DNA of 64,000 bases from Amycolatopsis cihanbeyliensis (GCF_006715045.1 NZ_VFML01000001.1:1766501-1830500), one strand, 5' to 3'; numbered from the stretch's first letter, positions 1 through 8,729 are shown. The notes: generated from the letters alone by a model not told the origin. Numbers and translations: made by a program.

Positions 1-191
1 CCCTGTACGCGGCCGACCTCGGCTGGTTCACCGGAACCGGAGACGGCGCGTTCACCCCTGCCCTGATCAGCTCCTTCGTCTACGGCGCGGCGATCGTGCT
101 CGTCGTGCTCTTCGAACCCGGTGGGCTCGCGGCGATCGGGCGCCGGATCACGGGCCTGCTGCGGACCACACACCCTGGAAAGGATCGGTGA
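1..191 (+). CDS. ABC transporter permease, branched-chain amino acid (LivM) type, C-terminal part
   Basis: Partial gene: the window begins inside it and only about 62 C-terminal codons are visible. They contain a hydrophobic helix (ALISSFVYGAAIVLVVLF) followed by a short basic cytoplasmic tail, which resembles the end of LivM-type permeases. The stop codon overlaps the region of the next gene's start, so it is translationally coupled to a substrate-binding lipoprotein, which supports the transporter call. Substrate cannot be read from this fragment. The family assignment is inference from the tail and the neighbour. Confidence 0.6.
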   Translation, partial: LYAADLGWFTGTGDGAFTPALISSFVYGAAIVLVVLFEPGGLAAIGRRITGLLRTTHPGKDR

Positions 192-196
192 ACCCT

Positions 197-1441
197 ATGA
201 AGCGCCTACTCGCACTCACCTGCGCCGCCGTGCTGCTGTCGGCGTGCGGCACCAAGGGCGGAGACTCCGGGACCTCCGGCACCGACGAATCGGGGGTGCG
301 GACCGGGGTCGGCGTCACCGACTCGGAGATCGCCCTCGGCGTGATGACGGACAAGACCGGCGTGTTCAAGAATCTCGGCCTCGGCATCACCCAGGGCAAC
401 GAACTGTGGGTCGAGGATGTCAACGCCGAGGGCGGCGTCTGCGGCCGGCAGATCCGGCTGGAGCAGGTCGACCACGGCTACCAGGCCGACACGGCGAAAA
501 CCCTGTACCCGCAGATCGAGCCGAAGGTGCTCGGTTTCGTGCAGTTGCTCGGCTCCCCGATCACCGCCGCGCTCAAGCAGAACCTCGCCACGGACAAGGT
601 GGTGGCCGCACCGGCGTCCTGGTCCTCGGAACTACTGGACAACCCGTACTTGATGATCGTCGGAACCACCTACGACGTGGAGATGATCGACGGCCTTTCC
701 TACCTGCGGGAGGAGGGCATGATCTCGGACGGGGACACCGTGGGGCACATCTACATCGACGGCGAGTACGGGGCGAACGGCCTGCGCGGCTCCCGGCACT
801 ACGCGCAGCAACACAACCTGGACCTGCGCGAGGTCAAGATCACCTCGACGGACAACGACCTGACCAATGTGGTCACCGGGTTCAAGGGTGAAGGGGTCGA
901 GGCGATCCTGCTCACCAGCTCGCCGACCCAGGCCGGATCGGTGCTCGCGGCGAACAAGGCACTCGGGCTGAACGTTCCCGTGCTGGGCAACAATCCGGTG
1001 TTCGACCCGGTGCTGCACTCCAGCCCGGCGGCGGGCGCGCTGGACAAGCTGTACGTGGTGGCCAGCGGCGTCCCGTTCTCCGCGGACATCCCGAAGGCCC
1101 AGGAGGTCGCCGAGAAGTACAAGGCCGCCTACAACGAGCCGCCGAACGCGGGTGTCCCGTACGGCTACGCGGTCGCCGAGGTGTGGGGCACGGTATTGGA
1201 GCGCGCCTGCGCGAACAAGGACCTGACCCGCGAGGGCGTGCAGTCCGCGCTCAAGCGGACCACCTCGGCCGAGACCGGTGACCTGGTCGCCCCGCTGGAC
1301 TTCTCCGTGCCCGGCGCACCGGCCACCCGGCAGGTGTACGTCGCCCAGCCGGACGCGGCCGCCGAGGGTGGATTGCGGTATGTCAAGCCGCTGTTCGAGG
1401 CCACGGAAGCCAAGGAATACCAGGCCCCGCACCAGGAGTGA
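197..1441 (+). CDS. ABC transporter substrate-binding lipoprotein, branched-chain amino acid type (Peripla_BP_6)
   Basis: Extracytoplasmic receptor of an ABC importer. It begins with a lipoprotein signal peptide and lipobox LLSACG (Cys17 would carry the lipid anchor), then about 395 residues of type I periplasmic binding fold, with the typical opening GVTDSEIALGVMTDKTG and EDVNAEGGVCGRQI. The ATG at 197 is preferred because it gives a compact n-region MKRLL; an in-frame GTG at 188 would add three residues. An AAAGGA ribosome site lies at about 179-184. It follows the permease tail directly, so the ATPase genes are probably upstream. The ligand may be an amino acid, amide or urea-like compound; the sequence does not decide. 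Confidence 0.85.
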   Translation: MKRLLALTCAAVLLSACGTKGGDSGTSGTDESGVRTGVGVTDSEIALGVMTDKTGVFKNLGLGITQGNELWVEDVNAEGGVCGRQIRLEQVDHGYQADTAKTLYPQIEPKVLGFVQLLGSPITAALKQNLATDKVVAAPASWSSELLDNPYLMIVGTTYDVEMIDGLSYLREEGMISDGDTVGHIYIDGEYGANGLRGSRHYAQQHNLDLREVKITSTDNDLTNVVTGFKGEGVEAILLTSSPTQAGSVLAANKALGLNVPVLGNNPVFDPVLHSSPAAGALDKLYVVASGVPFSADIPKAQEVAEKYKAAYNEPPNAGVPYGYAVAEVWGTVLERACANKDLTREGVQSALKRTTSAETGDLVAPLDFSVPGAPATRQVYVAQPDAAAEGGLRYVKPLFEATEAKEYQAPHQE

Positions 1442-1459
1442 CCAGGCACGGTCCCGGCG

Positions 1460-3163
1460 TCACGACGGAGCCGCGCCGCAGGCGCGCGCGGTCTCGGCCG
1501 GGTCCGCGCTGTACCGCAGCGCGGACCGGTCGAAGGCGCCGGTGAGGTTGTCCCAGAATCGGTCGAAGGTGAGCGGGTGCCGGACCGACGCAAGCAGCCG
1601 CCGGATGCCGGGACAGGCGAGCGCCCGCCGGGCGTCGCCGTACCGTTCGCCCGGCGAACCGGCGGCGGCCACCTCCCACTCCGACGGCAGGTACTTGTCG
1701 TGTCCTGGCCGGCCGTGCGGGAACGGCCGCACATGCGCTGCGAGCGGGTTGGACAGCCCGATGTGGTCGTGCACCCGGACGTCCAGTGGGGTCAGCATCC
1801 CCACCGTGCCGATGCAGCAGGTGAGGATCGTCGCGCGGTCCCCTGCGACCGGGAATGCCCGCCATGCCCCCTGGTCGGCGGCCACCACGGTGCCCTCGCC
1901 GCGCTCGGCGAAGGTATGCAGCGGATTACTCATCATCGGTACCTGGGCGAAGTCCTCGGCGAGGATCGGATGCGGCTGCCCGGTGACCCAGGACCAGAAG
2001 GCCCGCTCGTCGGAGATCCCGGTGCTGTCGTGGATGGCGGGGCCGTACGGCACGCGCAACCAGCCGGCCGCCAGCACGGCCCAGAGCGGCACGACCAGCA
2101 GCGCGGCAAGGGTCCGCCTGGTCACCGGGAGCACGAACACCGGAAGCAGCAGGCAGAACAGGGGCGGCAGCACCATCCGGGCATGCATGAAGTCACCACC
2201 GACCCACAGCACGTACAGCGCCAGCGCGCAGCCGGCCAGCACGGGCGCGAGCACGAGCGGGAGCACCCGGCGTTCCCCGCGGCGCGGCAGCAGCCCGGCG
2301 GCCAGCGCCAGTGCCAGCAGCGGGATCCACAGCAGGTACGGTCCGGTCGCGTCGGCGAGGTAGGTCCAGCCCCGGCCCCAGCGCGCCATGGAAGCCTCCT
2401 TCGCCAGCGCGGTGTTCGGGATCAGCAGCCCGTAGTACCCCATCCGAAAGACCTGGTAGACCACCGGCAGCGCGCCTGCCACCGCCAGCCAACCAATCGC
2501 CCGTGCCGGTCGCGGCCGCAGCGCCACGAGCAGCGCGATCAGCCCGGCGATGCCGAACAGGGCCAGTTCGGGGCGCACCAGCGGGCCGAGGCCGAGCACC
2601 AGCGCGACCGGCCACACCCTCGCGGGAGCGCCGAGCACGCAGCGGACCAGCAGCCACCAGGACGCGCCGAGCCACAGCATCATCAGCCCGGTCTCCAGGC
2701 CCGAGGTGGCGAAGTCCCTGAAGGGCGGTAGCACGCAGACCACCAGGGCACCCGCTGGCGCCACCGCCTTCGCGCGACCGTGCAGCCGCCAGGCCGCGTG
2801 CAACCCGAATGCCAGCCCGGTCACCGAGCACACCAGGCCGGCACCGACGGCGAGCCACTCCAGCCGCAGCCCGGTACCACCGCCGAGCAGGGTCAGCAGC
2901 GCCGTCCACAGCACGCTGGTGTTGGTCTCCACCCGCTCGCCGATGTTGAACACGGGCCCGTTGCCCGCAAGCAGTTGCCGGACCGTGCGCAGGACGATCA
3001 GCCCGTCGTCACTCATCCACCGTGCCAGCCAGGCCAGCACGGCGAAGATCACCACGGTCGACCAGCACAGGGCCCGGCTCCAGCGGCTCCCTGGCGCTCG
3101 GGGAACCGGCTCCGTGCCGGTCGATATCGGGGCGGACACTGCGTGCTGCACGGACAGGGACAT
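1460..3163 (-). CDS. GT-C type membrane glycosyltransferase, AftB/ZomB-like
   Basis: Polytopic integral membrane protein of about 567 residues with some ten to twelve hydrophobic segments and a C-terminal soluble region. Near the N-terminus, after the first helix, lies the acidic motif MSDDGLIVLRTVRQLLAG and then GPVFNIGERVETNTS. This Asp-Asp motif in the first extracytoplasmic loop is the usual metal or donor-binding motif of GT-C enzymes using polyprenyl-phosphate sugars. The protein resembles mycobacterial AftB-like arabinofuranosyltransferases, a resemblance rather than proof of arabinan transfer. The start at 3163 (MSLSVQH) is chosen over an in-frame ATG 27 codons upstream because the extra segment is not membrane-like. 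It converges on the ABC receptor gene with an 18-bp gap. Confidence 0.6.
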   Translation of the reverse strand: MSLSVQHAVSAPISTGTEPVPRAPGSRWSRALCWSTVVIFAVLAWLARWMSDDGLIVLRTVRQLLAGNGPVFNIGERVETNTSVLWTALLTLLGGGTGLRLEWLAVGAGLVCSVTGLAFGLHAAWRLHGRAKAVAPAGALVVCVLPPFRDFATSGLETGLMMLWLGASWWLLVRCVLGAPARVWPVALVLGLGPLVRPELALFGIAGLIALLVALRPRPARAIGWLAVAGALPVVYQVFRMGYYGLLIPNTALAKEASMARWGRGWTYLADATGPYLLWIPLLALALAAGLLPRRGERRVLPLVLAPVLAGCALALYVLWVGGDFMHARMVLPPLFCLLLPVFVLPVTRRTLAALLVVPLWAVLAAGWLRVPYGPAIHDSTGISDERAFWSWVTGQPHPILAEDFAQVPMMSNPLHTFAERGEGTVVAADQGAWRAFPVAGDRATILTCCIGTVGMLTPLDVRVHDHIGLSNPLAAHVRPFPHGRPGHDKYLPSEWEVAAAGSPGERYGDARRALACPGIRRLLASVRHPLTFDRFWDNLTGAFDRSALRYSADPAETARACGAAPS

Positions 3164-3292
3164 GAGCCCCAAGCTAGGAACGATCTTCGACAGCCCGGCG
3201 CGAGAATCCCACGGGAACGTGACGGTTTCTCGACAGCTCCGCACCCCGGCCCTGGCATGGGCGAAATGCCCAGAACGGCGAGGCCCGGCGCG

Positions 3293-5137
3293 TCAGGCCA
3301 TGTTCCGGCACAGCAAGGCGTCCGGGGTTCCCGCGGGCGAGCCGAGGCGCCGGGTCCAGGCGACCCCGGCCACCTGGGCGTCGCGGGCGCACTGGCCTTT
3401 GTAGTGCCCGTGCGCGAAGTCACCGCCCGCGGCCCCCGGCGGGCGGGCATCGCCCCGGTCGAACCACACGACATCCGACCACTGCCCGGGTGCCCGGCCG
3501 GAACGCACGCAAAGCAGGGCGGAAAAGTCCGCCCCGCGCAGAGCGTAGCCGGTCGCGAAATGCCCTTCGGGACACTGGAACTTGGTGTAGCCGGGCGCCC
3601 AGTCGGTATCGACATATCGCTCGTCGGTCACCACCCGGTACCCGCCGCGCCACGGCGCACCGCCCCCGGCGTCGGAACACAGCCCACGCCCACCAGTGTG
3701 GCTGAGCCCGACCAGCCGGAGCCCGTCCGGGCAGGCCGCCTTGCGGGCCCCGCGATCCCAGTCCGGTTCGGCGCGCATCCGCATCGAACGCACCGCGTCC
3801 GCGTGGTCAGGGGCGAGCTGCCGCCAGCGGTCGGCCGGCCGGGCCGACTCATGGGGCGCGGTGACCAGCCTGCGCCACGCGGAGGCGCGCCAGTCGTCAC
3901 CGTCGTCGATGCTCATCCGGTTGCCCTCGGCGTCCCAGTGCACGAGGGCCCAGCCGTTGCCCCGCCGGTCCTCATGCCAGCCGACCAGCGGCCAGTAGGC
4001 GAAGCTCGTTTCGCGCGCGACGAGGAAGTCGACGAAGTTCGCGAACCAGGCACGCGCCTTCGGATCGGTCTCCTCCCGCCCGCCGACACCGAACTCGCTG
4101 ATCCACAACGGCGCGGTGAAGTGCCGCCCCTCCTCGGTGACGAAGAACGCCTGCCGCTGGAGTACCGCGAACAACTCGGCGCGGGACAGGTCCTGGTATC
4201 GCGGATCGCTGGTCTCCCCGATACCGGTGGCACCGCTGTGCCGCGGGCCGGTGTAGCCGTAGAAATGCGCCGAGTACACCAGCTTGCCGGACCGCACCAG
4301 CGTGTGCGAGAGGGTACGAGCCGGTTCCAGGGTGGGCCGCCCGTGCGGAAGGCCGTCCACCGGCAGACCGAACCAGTTGATCCCCTCGATGATGATCAGC
4401 AGGTCCGGGTTGGCCTCGGTGAGGATGCGATCGGCGGCACGCCGCGCCGCGGCGTGCCAGTCGTGCTCATCGCCGCCGCCCCAGTTCGGATCGTCCAGCA
4501 CGTCCCGGCGCACCTCGTTGTACAGGTCCGCGCCGACCACCCGCGGGTTGCCCGCGTACCTGCGGGCCATCCGCAACCAGTCGGCCACCCAGCGCTCGGT
4601 GGTCTGGCTGCTGTTCCAGCGCTCGTTGCCGTCCACCCCGCAACACCAGCGCGAGGTGTTGGTGTGGTTGTTCAGCACGACAGCGAAGCCGTCCGCGGTC
4701 AGCGCCTCGACCACGGCGTCGTACACCTCGAGCCGGGTGAGGCCGCGCAGACGCGGATTCGCCGCCACCGCCGCGTCCGGCACCAGCGAGCCGTCCCGGA
4801 TCATCTCGTTGGAGAAGGGCAGCCGGACGCTGTTGATGCCCAGTTCGTGAAAACTGTCCAGGATCTCCCGCACGGGCGCGCGGTCGAGGCCGAGCGGGAT
4901 GCCGTTGCTCCGCTCACCCGCGTGATGGTTGGCCGGGTCGGCGCGGTCACCGCTGCCCGTCCAGGTCCCGCTGGCCCCGTGCCAGTTGCCCGCCTTGAGC
5001 ATGAAGCGGTCGCCATCGGCATCAACGATGTACCGGCCCTGGGTGCTGAGCGGCCCTACCCAGCCGACCTCCGGTTGCCGCGCGGGCACGGCCAGTGACG
5101 TGACGGCGGTCAGCGCCACCAGCAAGGTTGTGAACAT
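3293..5137 (-). CDS. Secreted glycoside hydrolase family 5 (cellulase/mannanase-like) with Cys-rich C-terminal domain
   Basis: A 614-residue exported glycosidase. A short hydrophobic signal segment spans residues 3-18. The TIM-barrel catalytic domain follows to about 400, with the GH5 acid/base in DLYNEV (Glu208) and nucleophile in WISEFG (Glu348), plus the GINSVRLPFSNEM strand motif. The last 170 residues form a separate domain with regularly spaced cysteines (CPDG, GLCSD, FQCPEG, LLCV, GQCARD, LLCR), possibly three disulfides, for which no family is recognised; a carbohydrate-binding role is inferred. Substrate could be beta-glucan, mannan or a glycolipid glucoside. It appears to be a single transcription unit; the region upstream is non-coding. 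Confidence 0.8.
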   Translation of the reverse strand: MFTTLLVALTAVTSLAVPARQPEVGWVGPLSTQGRYIVDADGDRFMLKAGNWHGASGTWTGSGDRADPANHHAGERSNGIPLGLDRAPVREILDSFHELGINSVRLPFSNEMIRDGSLVPDAAVAANPRLRGLTRLEVYDAVVEALTADGFAVVLNNHTNTSRWCCGVDGNERWNSSQTTERWVADWLRMARRYAGNPRVVGADLYNEVRRDVLDDPNWGGGDEHDWHAAARRAADRILTEANPDLLIIIEGINWFGLPVDGLPHGRPTLEPARTLSHTLVRSGKLVYSAHFYGYTGPRHSGATGIGETSDPRYQDLSRAELFAVLQRQAFFVTEEGRHFTAPLWISEFGVGGREETDPKARAWFANFVDFLVARETSFAYWPLVGWHEDRRGNGWALVHWDAEGNRMSIDDGDDWRASAWRRLVTAPHESARPADRWRQLAPDHADAVRSMRMRAEPDWDRGARKAACPDGLRLVGLSHTGGRGLCSDAGGGAPWRGGYRVVTDERYVDTDWAPGYTKFQCPEGHFATGYALRGADFSALLCVRSGRAPGQWSDVVWFDRGDARPPGAAGGDFAHGHYKGQCARDAQVAGVAWTRRLGSPAGTPDALLCRNMA

Positions 5138-5349
5138 CCTTCACATTTTCGCCGACGCGGGCCCGGTCGACAAGACTCGGCCGCTCGGAGCGGGAGTCCT
5201 GGTGCGGCGCCCCTGCTGCGCCGCACCAGGACTCCTTCAGTTGCCGGGCGCGCGGATATGGCGGCCCGGCTGGCTGAGCAGCGGCAAGTCCGATCCTCGC
5301 ACGACTCGCCGCTCGATGCCTCGGTAGCCACGGTCGCACGACCGAGTGG

Positions 5350-5520
5350 TTACCGCACTGGTACACCAGTTTCGACAGTAAGAATATCCGGCCACGCGGT
5401 CAACGCGAGGATTCGGGCGAGTGACCGTGGCCGCACTCCGGGATGGACGGTGACCGATCCCGGAGCCGACCAGCACACTCGACCACCCGTTCGAGTGAAC
5501 ATTCTTCTTGTGCGACTCAT
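5350..5520 (-). CDS. Candidate small basic protein, 56 residues, unsupported family
   Basis: An ATG-to-TAA frame on the minus strand begins MSRTRRMFTRTGGRVC and ends WPDILTVETGVPVR. It starts only 10 bp from a LexA-like palindrome. There is no clear ribosome binding site and no recognised domain, and a longer competing minus-strand frame covers the same DNA. It is listed only because of its position next to the box; it may well be chance. Confidence 0.15.
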   Translation of the reverse strand: MSRTRRMFTRTGGRVCWSAPGSVTVHPGVRPRSLARILALTAWPDILTVETGVPVR

Positions 5521-5529
5521 CGGCGAATA

Positions 5530-5545
5530 TCGAATATACGTTCGA
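5530..5545. promoter_or_regulatory. LexA (SOS)-like box
   Basis: The 16-mer TCGAATATACGTTCGA matches the actinobacterial SOS box TCGAAC-N4-GTTCGA at 11 of 12 consensus positions. A second GTTC-N4-GAAC half-palindrome lies at 5489-5500. No DNA-repair gene adjoins it, so its target is unknown. Confidence 0.35.
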
Positions 5546-5642
5546 GTACACTGGCGTTATTGATCCCGACAGACTCGAGCCCGCCTTCCGGCATTCCCCA
5601 CCCCGAAACAGCTCGACCACGGGGACGCCCGTCCCGAGGTGG

Positions 5643-6077
5643 TCAGTGAAAGAGCGCGTCATACGCACCGGGCCCGGGCCAACTCCAACTGGAGGCGCTC
5701 ATCATGAAGGCAACCGCACCGGCCAGCGCGACCGCGATCGCGAGCAGGCCCAGGTACGTACCACCACGGGCCAGGTTCTCGCCGCCCCGCAAGCGCGCAC
5801 CGGCGATCATCCCGAAAATGACCGCGAGCGTGCCCGCGGGCAGCACGGCGAACCACAACGCGCCGAGTACCAGCGCGAAAACAATGGTGACCAGGGAATG
5901 CGGGGTTGTCTCCGGCATCCAGGGGAGCACGAGCAACCAGGCGCCCCAGGTCGACAACGCCAGAACCAGCCCGACCGAGCTGATCGAGAGGGAGGCGATG
6001 GCCAGCCCTCGGCGCGGTCGCACGGCATCCGCGGTGACGTCCGTGTTGTCCGTATTCTCCGTTATGGGCGTCTGCAC
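5643..6077 (-). CDS. Small multi-spanning membrane protein, DUF4190-like
   Basis: About 144 residues: a polar N-terminal tail rich in Thr, Asn and Asp, then hydrophobic segments (GLAIASLSISSVGLVLAL, SLVTIVFALVLGALWFAV, GTLAVIFGMIAGARLRGG and LGLLAIAVALAGAVAFMM), resembling DUF4190 proteins whose function is unknown. The GTG at 6077 is chosen because a GGGGAG ribosome site precedes it; an ATG at 6095 has none. It diverges from the P450 gene with only 44 bp between starts, so promoters must overlap. Confidence 0.6.
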   Translation of the reverse strand: MQTPITENTDNTDVTADAVRPRRGLAIASLSISSVGLVLALSTWGAWLLVLPWMPETTPHSLVTIVFALVLGALWFAVLPAGTLAVIFGMIAGARLRGGENLARGGTYLGLLAIAVALAGAVAFMMSASSWSWPGPGAYDALFH

Positions 6078-6121
6078 TGGCCCTCCCCTATCCATGGTGG
6101 CACGTCGTTACCATCGACATC

Positions 6122-7405
6122 GTGCCCGATCAGGTATCCGCCGACACCCTTCCGGCGCCGTTCGACTCCGCCTACTTCGCGGATCCCTACGCCATCCTCG
6201 CCGAGCTGCGAGAGTCCGGGCCGGTCCACCGCGTGGCGACCCCGGAGGGCGATCCGATCTGGCTCCTCACCCGCGAGGCCGACATCCGGGCCGCGCTCAC
6301 CGATCCGCGGCTCGCGCTGAACAGGATCCACTCACGAGGCGGCTACGCGGGATTCGCGCTGCCACCGGCACTGGACGCCAACCTGCTCAACCGGGACGGC
6401 GCCGACCACACCCGGATACGCCGGTTGGTGTCCGGCGCCTTTACCCCGGCCAGGGCCGAGGCACTCGGCGCGGGCATCCGCTCGACGGCCACCCGGCTCG
6501 CAAGGACCATCGCCGAGCGCGGCGGCGGAGACCTGGTGGCCGACTACGCCGCGCCCCTTCCACTGGCGGCGATCGGCGATCTGCTGGACGTACCGGAGCC
6601 GGACCGGGAGCGGTTCGCCCAGTGGACCAGCACCATGCTCGCCCCGGCCAACCGCGCGCAGGTCACCGAGTCGGTCCAGTCCATCCACCGATTCCTGCTG
6701 GAGCTGATCGCCGCTCGGCGGGCGAATCCCGGCGAGGACCTGCTGTCCACCTGGATCGGTGCCCGGGACCAGGCAAGCCCCGACAACGCGGCCGCCGACA
6801 ACACCACCTTCGACGCCACCCTCGACGCCACCCTCGACGACGAGCACCGGCTGGACGAGAACGAGCTCGTCTCGCTGACCTTTCTCGTCCTGTGGGCCGG
6901 GATCGAGAACATCACCCACCTGATCAGCCACGGCATGCTGCTCCTGCTCCGGCGTCCCGACCAGTTGGCCGCGCTCCGGGCGGATCCGGCGCTGCTGCCG
7001 GCCATGGTCGAGGAACTCCTGCGCTATGCCCATCCGAACGTGCTGTCCATCCGCCGGTTCACGACGGCGGAGGTGGAGATCGGCGGGGTACGCATCCCGG
7101 CGGGCGATACGGTGATGCTCGCACTGGCCTCGGCCAACCGGGATCCCGCACGCTTCCCCGATCCGGGGCACCTCGATCCCGCTCGCGCGGACAACCCGCA
7201 CCTGGCGTTCGGTCACGGCCCGCACTACTGCCTCGGCGCCGCGCTGGCCCGGCTGGAACTCAGGATCGCGTTCGGAGTCCTCCTGGAACAGGTGCCCGCC
7301 ATGGAGCTCGCGATACCCGAGCACGAACTGCGCTGGCGGCCCTCGTTCCGCTCCCTCGGCCTGCTGTCGCTTCCCGTCCGAGGGGGGTGCGATGGACAGC
7401 GGTGA
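6122..7405 (+). CDS. Cytochrome P450 with atypical I-helix
   Basis: Bacterial class I P450 monooxygenase, 427 residues. The heme-binding loop FGHGPHYCLG carries the thiolate Cys370, the K-helix ExxR is EELLR near 297-301, and the PERF-like region reads DPARFPDPGHLDPAR. The I-helix proton-delivery motif, normally AGxET/DT, reads AGIENI (259-264): both usual threonines are missing and Asn occupies the key position. A short tandem repeat (DATLDATLDD) sits in the loop before the I-helix. The start is GTG. The next gene overlaps its end by 14 bp, so it is co-transcribed with a cupin and probably an SDR. A redox partner is not encoded nearby; the substrate is unknown. Confidence 0.9.
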   Translation: MPDQVSADTLPAPFDSAYFADPYAILAELRESGPVHRVATPEGDPIWLLTREADIRAALTDPRLALNRIHSRGGYAGFALPPALDANLLNRDGADHTRIRRLVSGAFTPARAEALGAGIRSTATRLARTIAERGGGDLVADYAAPLPLAAIGDLLDVPEPDRERFAQWTSTMLAPANRAQVTESVQSIHRFLLELIAARRANPGEDLLSTWIGARDQASPDNAAADNTTFDATLDATLDDEHRLDENELVSLTFLVLWAGIENITHLISHGMLLLLRRPDQLAALRADPALLPAMVEELLRYAHPNVLSIRRFTTAEVEIGGVRIPAGDTVMLALASANRDPARFPDPGHLDPARADNPHLAFGHGPHYCLGAALARLELRIAFGVLLEQVPAMELAIPEHELRWRPSFRSLGLLSLPVRGGCDGQR

Positions 7406-7913
7406 GCTTACGGTGACGGCGGTGGCGGAGCTGTACGGGCTGGAACCGCTGCCGGTGGAGGGCGGCCTGTTCCGGCGGACCTGGGCGGGCCCGTTGGACG
7501 CCACGGGCCGTCCCACGGGATCGGCGATCATGGCGCTGTTCGCCGCGGAGGACGAGTTGTTCTCGGCGATGCACCGGCTGCCGCTGGACGAGGTCTGGCA
7601 TTTCTACCTCGGCGATTCGCTCGAACTGCTGCTGCTTCATCCGGACGGCAGCGCCGGCGTGGAGGTGCTCGGCCGGGACGTTCTCGCCGGCCAGCGGGTG
7701 CAGCTGACGGTGCCCGCGGGTACCTGGATGGGCGCGCAGGTGGCACCGGGCGGGCGTTGGTCGCTGTGCGGCACCACCATGGCCCCCGGATTCGTACCCG
7801 AGGACTACGAGGGCGGCGACCTGGACACCCTGCTCGCCGAGTACCCCGCTGCCGCCGAGAAGATCCGCATGCTGTGCCGCCGGGACGCGCCCCTGCGGCT
7901 GTCGGAGGAGTGA
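7392..7913 (+). CDS. Cupin family protein, DUF985 (Cupin_5) type
   Basis: A 173-residue soluble single-domain beta-barrel protein. Features of the DUF985 cupins are visible: the opening LYGLEPLPVEGGLFRRTW, HRLPLDEVWHFYLGD in the first cupin motif, and AGTWMGAQV followed by GWSLCGTTMAPGF-like sequence at the end. Members are thought to bind small ligands or sugars, but no firm reaction is known. It overlaps the P450 gene by 14 bp and precedes an SDR, so a role in the same small-molecule conversion is inferred. Confidence 0.8.
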   Translation: MDSGELTVTAVAELYGLEPLPVEGGLFRRTWAGPLDATGRPTGSAIMALFAAEDELFSAMHRLPLDEVWHFYLGDSLELLLLHPDGSAGVEVLGRDVLAGQRVQLTVPAGTWMGAQVAPGGRWSLCGTTMAPGFVPEDYEGGDLDTLLAEYPAAAEKIRMLCRRDAPLRLSEE

Positions 7914-7952
7914 AGCCGACCGAACGAAACACCGACCGAGAGGAGCCTTGCC

Positions 7953-8723
7953 ATGCCGGATGCCTCGCTGCCCGACCTCGGCGGCGTGGTCGCCGTGGTC
8001 ACCGGGGCCAGTGGGCAGGTCGGAGGCGGCATCGCGCTGCGGTTCGCGCAAGCCGGTGCCTCCGTGGTGGCGCACTACCACCGGGACCGGGCGAGCGCCG
8101 AGGAACTGGTGGACCGGCTCCGGGCCGCCGGCGCCGCGGCACTGGCCGTACCCGCGGACCTGAGCGAGGAACGGCAGTGCCGGCGGCTCGTCGAAACGGC
8201 GGCGGACTGGGGCGGGCGGCTGGACGCACTGGTCAACAACGCGGGGGTGCAGCCGGTGCAGGAGCTGGCCACGATGTCCGCCGAGGACTGGCGAACGGTG
8301 GTGGACACCAACCTGACCAGCGCCTTCTGCTGCACGCAGGCGGCGGCCGAGGCGATGCGTGCCGATGGTGGAACGATCACCCACATCGCCTCCATCGAGG
8401 CCACCCAGCCCGCGACCGGCCATGCGCACTACGCGGCCTCCAAGGCAGCGCTGGTCATGCACGCGCGCAACGCCGCACTGGAGTACGGGCCGCGCGGGAT
8501 CCGGGTCAACACCGTCTCACCCGGGCTGATCCACCGTCCCGATCTCGAGGAGGCCTGGCCCGAAGGGGTGCGGCGCTGGGAACGAGCGGCACCGCTAGCC
8601 CGGCTCGGGCGGCCCACCGACGTGGGCAACGCCTGCGTCTTCCTCGCGTCCCCGATGGCGGGGTGGATCACCGGCCACAACCTCGTGGTGGACGGCGGAG
8701 TCGGCGCCCACCCCACCTGGTGA
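7953..8723 (+). CDS. Short-chain dehydrogenase/reductase (SDR)
   Basis: Classical SDR of 256 residues. The dinucleotide motif TGASGQVG (17-24), structural NNAG (95-98) and catalytic Ser147, Tyr160 and Lys164 (YAASK) are all intact. The final DGGVGAHP tail is typical. Lack of an acidic residue directly after the second strand (VVAHYHRDR) suggests NADP(H) rather than NAD(H), an inference. A GAGAGGAG ribosome site precedes the ATG. It follows the cupin gene by 39 bp in the same direction and closes a three-gene group with the P450. Confidence 0.88.
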   Translation: MPDASLPDLGGVVAVVTGASGQVGGGIALRFAQAGASVVAHYHRDRASAEELVDRLRAAGAAALAVPADLSEERQCRRLVETAADWGGRLDALVNNAGVQPVQELATMSAEDWRTVVDTNLTSAFCCTQAAAEAMRADGGTITHIASIEATQPATGHAHYAASKAALVMHARNAALEYGPRGIRVNTVSPGLIHRPDLEEAWPEGVRRWERAAPLARLGRPTDVGNACVFLASPMAGWITGHNLVVDGGVGAHPTW

Positions 8724-8729
8724 GGAGGC

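Larger units (their letters stand above)
5138..5642. other. Intergenic region of about 500 bp
   Basis: No convincing gene lies between the GH5 gene start and the end of the small membrane protein gene. Its right half is locally richer in A and T than its surroundings and holds a LexA-like box and one candidate 56-codon reading frame, listed separately. The upstream promoter of the GH5 gene must lie in the left part, but no clear -35/-10 pair could be picked out. Confidence 0.5.

Noticed and set aside
2780..5098. Plus-strand open frame of 772 codons opposite the GH5 gene
   Set aside because: Low-complexity His, Pro, Arg and Gly composition; the minus strand has the catalytic GH5 motifs.
5237..5668. 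Minus-strand frame of 143 codons between the GH5 and membrane protein genes
   Set aside because: Runs into the end of the next gene, has no ribosome site and its composition does not resemble a protein.
6800..6845. Tandem 12-bp repeat in the P450 gene as a possible slippage hotspot
   Set aside because: Only two units coding for DATLDATLDD, in frame, in a surface loop; too short to interpret.
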